Assembly (NCBI GenBank): GCA_018713755.1
Contig: DVOG01000045.1
Span: 1-5,410 of the forward strand
Length of the DNA stretch: 5,410 nucleotides
Source of the DNA: Candidatus Spyradosoma merdigallinarum
GTDB lineage: Bacteria > Verrucomicrobiota > Verrucomicrobiia > Opitutales > UBA953
Reading direction: 5' to 3'
Positions 1 to 5,410 of the stretch are shown in pieces. A program made the position numbers and the translations under genes. The notes below the pieces were generated by a model, which was not told the DNA's origin, made no database searches, and saw only the letters and a list, made by a program, of their open reading frames with translations. Each line of letters starts with the position of its first letter. The stretch's first letter is position 1.

Positions 1-33
1 TCTCGTGGGCTCGGAGATGTGTATAAGAGACAG
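1..33 (+). other. Nextera/Tn5 sequencing adapter left at the contig end (artifact)
   Basis: Bases 15-33 read AGATGTGTATAAGAGACAG, the 19-bp Tn5 mosaic end. Bases 1-14 match the tail of the Illumina Nextera read-2 transposase adapter. Genomic sequence begins at base 34, in the middle of a codon-perfect CarB match. The ATG at 19 lies inside the adapter, so a naive gene call gains five false residues (M-Y-K-R-Q). This is untrimmed library sequence, not a biological transposon end. Confidence 0.97.
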
Positions 34-3180
<3,147 letters not shown>

Positions 3181-3206
3181 CCGCTTTCGCGCGCCGCGCT
3201 TTTCCG

Positions 3207-3254
3207 AAAAAAAAAGGGCGTTCCCGCCGCGCGCGGGGGCGCCTTTTTTTTTTT
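3207..3254. terminator. Strong, probably bidirectional, rho-independent terminator after carB
   Basis: Bases 3217-3227 pair with 3233-3243 as an 11-bp stem (GGCGUUCCCGC with GCGGGGGCGCC, two G-U pairs) around a 5-base loop. A run of 11 T follows at 3244-3254. Nine A at 3207-3215 precede the stem, so the helix can continue as A-U pairs and the reverse strand also has a U tract. It lies 26 bases beyond the carB stop, so it should end the carB transcript and could block antisense transcription from the right. A TTG at 3253 falls in the T tract, which argues against starting the next gene there. Confidence 0.88.
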
Positions 3255-3277
3255 GCTTTTGCAAAGGCGGGAACGCC
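3217..3277. repeat. 12-bp perfect inverted repeat with 37-bp spacer, overlapping the terminator
   Basis: GGCGTTCCCGCC at 3217-3228 is the exact reverse complement of GGCGGGAACGCC at 3266-3277. Each arm holds one copy of the octamer CGTTCCCG that recurs through the window. The left arm is also the left arm of the terminator hairpin, so the two structures would exclude each other in RNA. The right arm lies about 20 bases before the start of the next gene. It could be a paired DNA-level motif, an operator or chance; its function is unknown. Confidence 0.75.
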
Positions 3278-3287
3278 GCGGCAGAAT
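3259..3287 (+). promoter_or_regulatory. Weak candidate sigma70-like promoter for the secreted-protein gene
   Basis: TTGCAA (3259-3264; 4 of 6 to TTGACA) is separated by 17 bases from CAGAAT (3282-3287; 4 of 6 to TATAAT). Transcription would begin around 3294, only a few bases before the ATG at 3298, giving a nearly leaderless mRNA. This agrees with the absence of a Shine-Dalgarno sequence. The spacer contains the right arm of the inverted repeat. Both boxes are poor matches, so this is a guess supported mainly by position after a strong terminator. Confidence 0.25.
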
Positions 3288-3297
3288 TTTCTCCGCC

Positions 3298-4230
3298 ATG
3301 AAAAGAACGTCTCTTCTCTTCGGTTCGAAATTCGCCGCCGCGCTCCTTGCCGCGTTCGCGGCGGGGACGCCTCTTTTCGCGTGGACGGAAGAGGGAGACA
3401 GGCTCAAGCGGGAGGCGAAGGCGCGCGCCGAGGCGGAAGCGCGCGAGGCGGCGGCGGCGTGGCATCGCGAATACCGCATCTGGAACGAAGCTCAGCGCCT
3501 CGCCGCGACGGAAAGCATTTGTCGCGAAAACGTCACGCGCTTCTTCGCCGTCGAAGACGACGCGTTCGAAAAATGCCGCTATTTCTACCCGCTGGCGACG
3601 AGCGTCGACTGGCTGAGAAAATACGACTTGGAAAAGAAATACAAAACGAGCTCGGGGTTCTTTACGCCCTACGCCCGGCTCGGCGAAGACAAGGCGCTGC
3701 AGTGCGGCGCGAAGGTCGACTTTTCGCTGGATTACCGGCTCTTCGTCACGTCCGTGATTTTCCTTTTTCCCGACGGGGAAACCATAGAGATTTTCCGCAG
3801 CGACTTCGCGTCGTCAAACGCGCGCAAATACACGTCGGACGGCGGGCCGGTCCGCTTCGACGTCGTCGAAAAAAGCCCCGGGACGCAATACGTCGAAGCG
3901 TGGCGTTCCCGCACGCCGGGCAGCCGCCGCACCCAGTATTTCGTCAATCGGCAAAAGCTGCGCTTCGAGGTGAGCAGCGAGCTTCCCGGGACGCGGATGT
4001 GGTGGAAGCAGGGCTTCGAATTTCCCGTTTCGCCCGAGCTTTTGAAAAAAATCGCCGCGAGCGGGAACGTCAGGGTCAGAATCAAATGCGCGGACGGCGA
4101 AAAGCTCGACCGGGAATTTTCGCCCGTCGAACTCATCGGATTCCGCTCCGTGCAGAAATTGAAGGAAATCGCCGCCGCGGAGTTCGGCGCCGACGACGCT
4201 TCCGTTCCCGCCGATCCCGCGGAAAACTGA
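3298..4230 (+). CDS. Predicted secreted protein of unknown function, 310 residues
   Basis: I do not recognise this family. The N-terminus has the form of a Sec signal peptide: basic MKR, then an Ala/Leu/Phe-rich core to about residue 26 and a likely cut after Ala28 (LFA|WTEE). The mature part begins with a charged, Ala/Glu/Arg-rich stretch (about 31-70) that is probably a long helix or coiled coil. The body (about 72-285) is rich in aromatic residues and alternating beta-type segments, for example around 140-166 and 257-264, and ends in a polar, Asp/Pro-rich tail. The mature protein has four Cys (75, 93, 136, 264), allowing disulfides. No lipobox or further membrane segment is seen, so a periplasmic or secreted location is inferred. 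ATG 3298 is preferred over the upstream TTG at 3253, which lies in the terminator and would bury the signal peptide. There is no clear Shine-Dalgarno sequence. GC-rich codon use matches carB, supporting a real resident gene. Confidence 0.85.
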   Translation: MKRTSLLFGSKFAAALLAAFAAGTPLFAWTEEGDRLKREAKARAEAEAREAAAAWHREYRIWNEAQRLAATESICRENVTRFFAVEDDAFEKCRYFYPLATSVDWLRKYDLEKKYKTSSGFFTPYARLGEDKALQCGAKVDFSLDYRLFVTSVIFLFPDGETIEIFRSDFASSNARKYTSDGGPVRFDVVEKSPGTQYVEAWRSRTPGSRRTQYFVNRQKLRFEVSSELPGTRMWWKQGFEFPVSPELLKKIAASGNVRVRIKCADGEKLDREFSPVELIGFRSVQKLKEIAAAEFGADDASVPADPAEN

Positions 4231-4250
4231 CCGCCCGCGCGCCGCTCCCG

Positions 4251-4277
4251 CGCGGAAACGCGCCGCGACGTTTTTTT
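4251..4277 (+). terminator. Possible weak intrinsic terminator after the secreted-protein gene
   Basis: CGCGG (4251-4255) can pair with CCGCG (4263-4267) around a 7-base loop, followed after three bases by seven T (4271-4277). An alternative fold pairs GCGCG (4250-4254) with CGCGC (4259-4263) around a GAAA loop. The stems are short but all G-C, and the T run is the only one in this gap. It lies 20-47 bases after the stop at 4230, where a terminator is expected. Confidence 0.45.
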
Positions 4278-4324
4278 GAATGCCGCGCGCGTTATCCGGT
4301 GCCTTTGCCTTCATGGGCGCAGAC

Positions 4325-4353
4325 TGGACAAATTTCGCCACGCGCGATATCGT
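4325..4353 (+). promoter_or_regulatory. Candidate sigma70-like promoter for the small membrane protein
   Basis: TGGACA (4325-4330) matches the -35 consensus at five of six positions. TATCGT (4348-4353) matches the -10 consensus at four of six, with an ideal 17-base spacer. The surroundings are locally AT-richer than the coding DNA. Transcription would start near 4360, giving a leader of about 34 bases that contains the Shine-Dalgarno sequence. The position after a possible terminator and before a gene with its own ribosome binding site fits. Confidence 0.5.
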
Positions 4354-4372
4354 ATGAGGAAAAAGGGACGAG

Positions 4373-4379
4373 AAAGGAG
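4373..4379 (+). promoter_or_regulatory. Shine-Dalgarno sequence for the membrane protein, long spacing
   Basis: AAAGGAG at 4373-4379 is the best ribosome binding site in the window. It lies 14 bases before the ATG at 4394, longer than usual. A nearer ATG at 4383 is only 3 bases away and opens a different frame encoding an Arg-rich sequence without family character. The 4394 frame has no other start codon back to its in-frame stop at 4355-4357, so 4394 is chosen despite the spacing. Confidence 0.55.
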
Positions 4380-4393
4380 AAGATGATACGCCG

Positions 4394-4780
4394 ATGGCGC
4401 GAACGATTTCAATTACCTTACGGATTTTCTCGGGAATCCCGTTTTTGTCCGGGAGCGCGGCTTTTGCTTGGGGAATTTTTTGTTTCCTGGGCGGCCCGGA
4501 GGGCCGGCCGTGGTCCGCGAGCGCGCTGATCGCATGGGGCATTTCCTGGACGGCCGCCGCCGCGTGCGCGGGGCTTTATCTCCTGCTGAACCGAACGTCG
4601 GCACGCGCGCGGCTCGTGCTGCTGATCGCCTGGGCGGGATTATCCGGTTTGTTCGCTTTCTTCGCTCTGACTGCGGCCGCGCTGAAAGGCGTTCCGGAAA
4701 TGATTTCTGCTACTGCGGTGCTGCTGATCGCCGCCTGCGCCGCCGGAGTCGCGGCATGCCGCCTCGCCCGACGGCGATGA
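4394..4780 (+). CDS. Small integral membrane protein of unknown function, 128 residues
   Basis: The family is not recognised. The protein is strongly hydrophobic, with four likely transmembrane helices at about residues 11-32, 41-65, 74-96 and 104-122. Basic residues lie at the N-terminus (R3, R10), in the loop between helices 2 and 3 (R67, R71, R73) and at the C-terminus (ends RLARRR). By the positive-inside rule both termini would be cytoplasmic. There are several Trp (26, 40, 48, 52, 80) and four Cys (30, 58, 115, 122), but no recognisable catalytic or transport motif. Codon use is looser than in carB, with TTA, TCA, TTT, GCT and repeated CGA, and the octamer CGTTCCCG common in its neighbours is absent. 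This may mean low expression, the different demands of a hydrophobic protein, or more recent acquisition. It has its own candidate promoter and Shine-Dalgarno sequence. The hydrophobic pattern makes a real gene likely. Confidence 0.75.
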   Translation: MARTISITLRIFSGIPFLSGSAAFAWGIFCFLGGPEGRPWSASALIAWGISWTAAAACAGLYLLLNRTSARARLVLLIAWAGLSGLFAFFALTAAALKGVPEMISATAVLLIAACAAGVAACRLARRR

Positions 4781-4942
4781 AAAAGGCGTCGGTTTCCTCG
4801 GTCGTCGCGCGCAAGCGTTTTCGGAAGATTCCGTCCTGAAGCGAAACGCCGCGCGCCTTTCGGGCGATTTTGAGCTTCTGTTCCCGCGAAAAGCAAATCG
4901 CCGATGTCGCGGCAGAAAATGCGAGCGTTTCCGCGGGGGCGG

Positions 4943-5410
4943 TCAGTTCCAGATTTTTTCGGCGACGAGTTTCGCCGTCGCCTTGCCGGCCCAGTCCTTG
5001 TTCGCGGCTGGGCTGGCGGGCGAAGGGTGAATGACGCGCGTGATTTTCACCGGCGTTCCCGCGAGCGCGCGGCGCGCCGCCGCTTCCGCGAAATTTCCGA
5101 TGCCCACGACCCATTCCGGTTCGAGAATTTCCGCCGTCCGCCGCAGAAAGGCGTCGCAGGGCGCGTTCAGCGCCTCGCGCTCTTCGGCGGAAAGATTCTC
5201 CGGCGTCAGGTTTTTTCCGCGCTCGTTCCCGGCGATGAAAAGGAGCGGGCAGAAATTCGCCGCGAAATGCTCGGCGAAAAAGTTTTCCGGCGTCCCGAAG
5301 CGTTCACGGAAAAGCCCCCAAAGGCGTTTCCCGCTGACTTCCGAACGCGGGCACGCGAAGCCTTCGACGGGCTTTGCCGGGTGTTCCCGCGGCGGTTTCC
5401 CGACGAAGCC
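4943..5410 (-). CDS. SMUG1-family (UDG family 3) uracil-DNA glycosylase, C-terminal part
   Basis: The reading frame enters from the right edge and runs 155 residues to a stop at 4945-4943; the start lies outside the window. It strongly resembles vertebrate SMUG1, which removes uracil and oxidised pyrimidines such as 5-hydroxymethyluracil from DNA in base-excision repair. Numbering from the window edge, the matches are EHPxKPVxGFxCPRSEVSG (9-27), followed by WGLFR, then NFCPLLF (52-58, with the Asn equivalent to the uracil-contacting human Asn163), NLTPENL (67-73), RRALAG (113-118) and HPSPASPAANKDW (128-140). His128 corresponds to catalytic human His239 in HPSPRNPQANKGW. The difference in the insertion loop (ASPAA for RNPQA) is, as I recall, normal in bacterial homologues. 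Motif 1 (GMNPGP) is in the missing N-terminal third. The gene is convergent with the membrane-protein gene. No frameshift is seen. The alternative, a family 4 or mismatch-type UDG, is unlikely given the SEVSG and NLTP matches. Confidence 0.93.
   Translation of the reverse strand, partial: GFVGKPPREHPAKPVEGFACPRSEVSGKRLWGLFRERFGTPENFFAEHFAANFCPLLFIAGNERGKNLTPENLSAEEREALNAPCDAFLRRTAEILEPEWVVGIGNFAEAAARRALAGTPVKITRVIHPSPASPAANKDWAGKATAKLVAEKIWN

Noticed and set aside
19..33. ATG and first five codons of the long reading frame as the true carB start
   Set aside because: These bases are Nextera adapter (Tn5 mosaic end), and CarB homologues extend about 24 residues further upstream.
1..33. Tn5 mosaic end as evidence of a natural transposon
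   Set aside because: The flanking 14 bases match the Illumina Nextera adapter and the sequence sits exactly at the contig edge, so it is library-derived.
3253..3297. TTG at 3253 as the start of the secreted-protein gene
   Set aside because: It lies in the T tract of the carB terminator and would place 15 Arg-rich residues before a good signal peptide that starts at ATG 3298.
3381..4529. Long plus-strand open frame (382 codons) overlapping the secreted-protein gene
   Set aside because: The product is very Arg-rich and low in family character, as expected from an out-of-frame reading of GC-rich DNA; the 3298-4230 frame has the signal peptide and gene-like codons.
4383..4532. ATG at 4383 as the start of a 49-residue protein
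   Set aside because: The Shine-Dalgarno sequence would be only 3 bases away, the product is Arg-rich, and the overlapping 4394 frame encodes a coherent four-helix membrane protein.
3814..4542. Long minus-strand open frame (242 codons) opposite the secreted-protein gene
   Set aside because: It is an antisense shadow of a GC-rich gene with no recognisable motif, and it crosses a terminator, promoter and ribosome binding site that serve the other strand.
4893..4913. GCCG-loop-CGGC hairpin as a terminator for the SMUG1 gene
   Set aside because: The stem has only 4 bp and the following T-rich run on the minus strand is interrupted; too weak to call.
4710..4942. Minus-strand open stretch just downstream of the SMUG1 stop, with somewhat protein-like residues, as a possible gene remnant
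   Set aside because: It has no start codon after the SMUG1 stop, soon becomes Arg-rich opposite the membrane-protein gene, and matches no family I know; more likely chance openness in high-GC DNA.

Overview
The window looks like the end of a contig from a high-GC bacterium, assembled from a Tn5-tagmented (Nextera-type) library. The first 33 bases are sequencing adapter, not genome. No marker fixes the taxonomy. The high GC, the CarB sequence style and a SMUG1-type uracil-DNA glycosylase suggest the PVC group, perhaps an Opitutae-like Verrucomicrobiota. This is a weak inference from memory of families, not from a search.

Layout: (1) 1-33, adapter with the 19-bp Tn5 mosaic end. (2) 34-3180 (+), carB, the carbamoyl-phosphate synthase large subunit, complete except for about 24 N-terminal residues lost at the contig edge. 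(3) 3181-3297, a short intergenic region with a strong, probably bidirectional, intrinsic terminator and a 12-bp perfect inverted repeat. (4) 3298-4230 (+), a 310-residue predicted secreted protein of unknown function. (5) 4231-4393, a weak terminator candidate, a plausible sigma70-like promoter and a Shine-Dalgarno sequence. (6) 4394-4780 (+), a 128-residue protein with four predicted membrane segments and less biased codon use than its neighbours. (7) 4781-4942, a convergent intergenic gap. (8) 4943-5410 (-), the C-terminal 155 residues of a SMUG1-family uracil-DNA glycosylase that runs off the window.

The genes do not form an obvious pathway. carB is a pyrimidine/arginine biosynthesis gene closed off by its own terminator. 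The secreted and membrane proteins appear to be separate transcription units. The DNA-repair gene converges on them from the other side. No mobile element, CRISPR array, RNA gene or defence system is visible.

The least ordinary signal is the octamer CGTTCCCG (reverse complement CGGGAACG). By eye it occurs 19 times in 5.4 kb, on both strands, in several reading frames and between genes. One inverted pair of copies flanks the carB terminator. It may be a genome-wide DNA-level motif or a by-product of codon-pair preference; a whole-genome k-mer count would decide.
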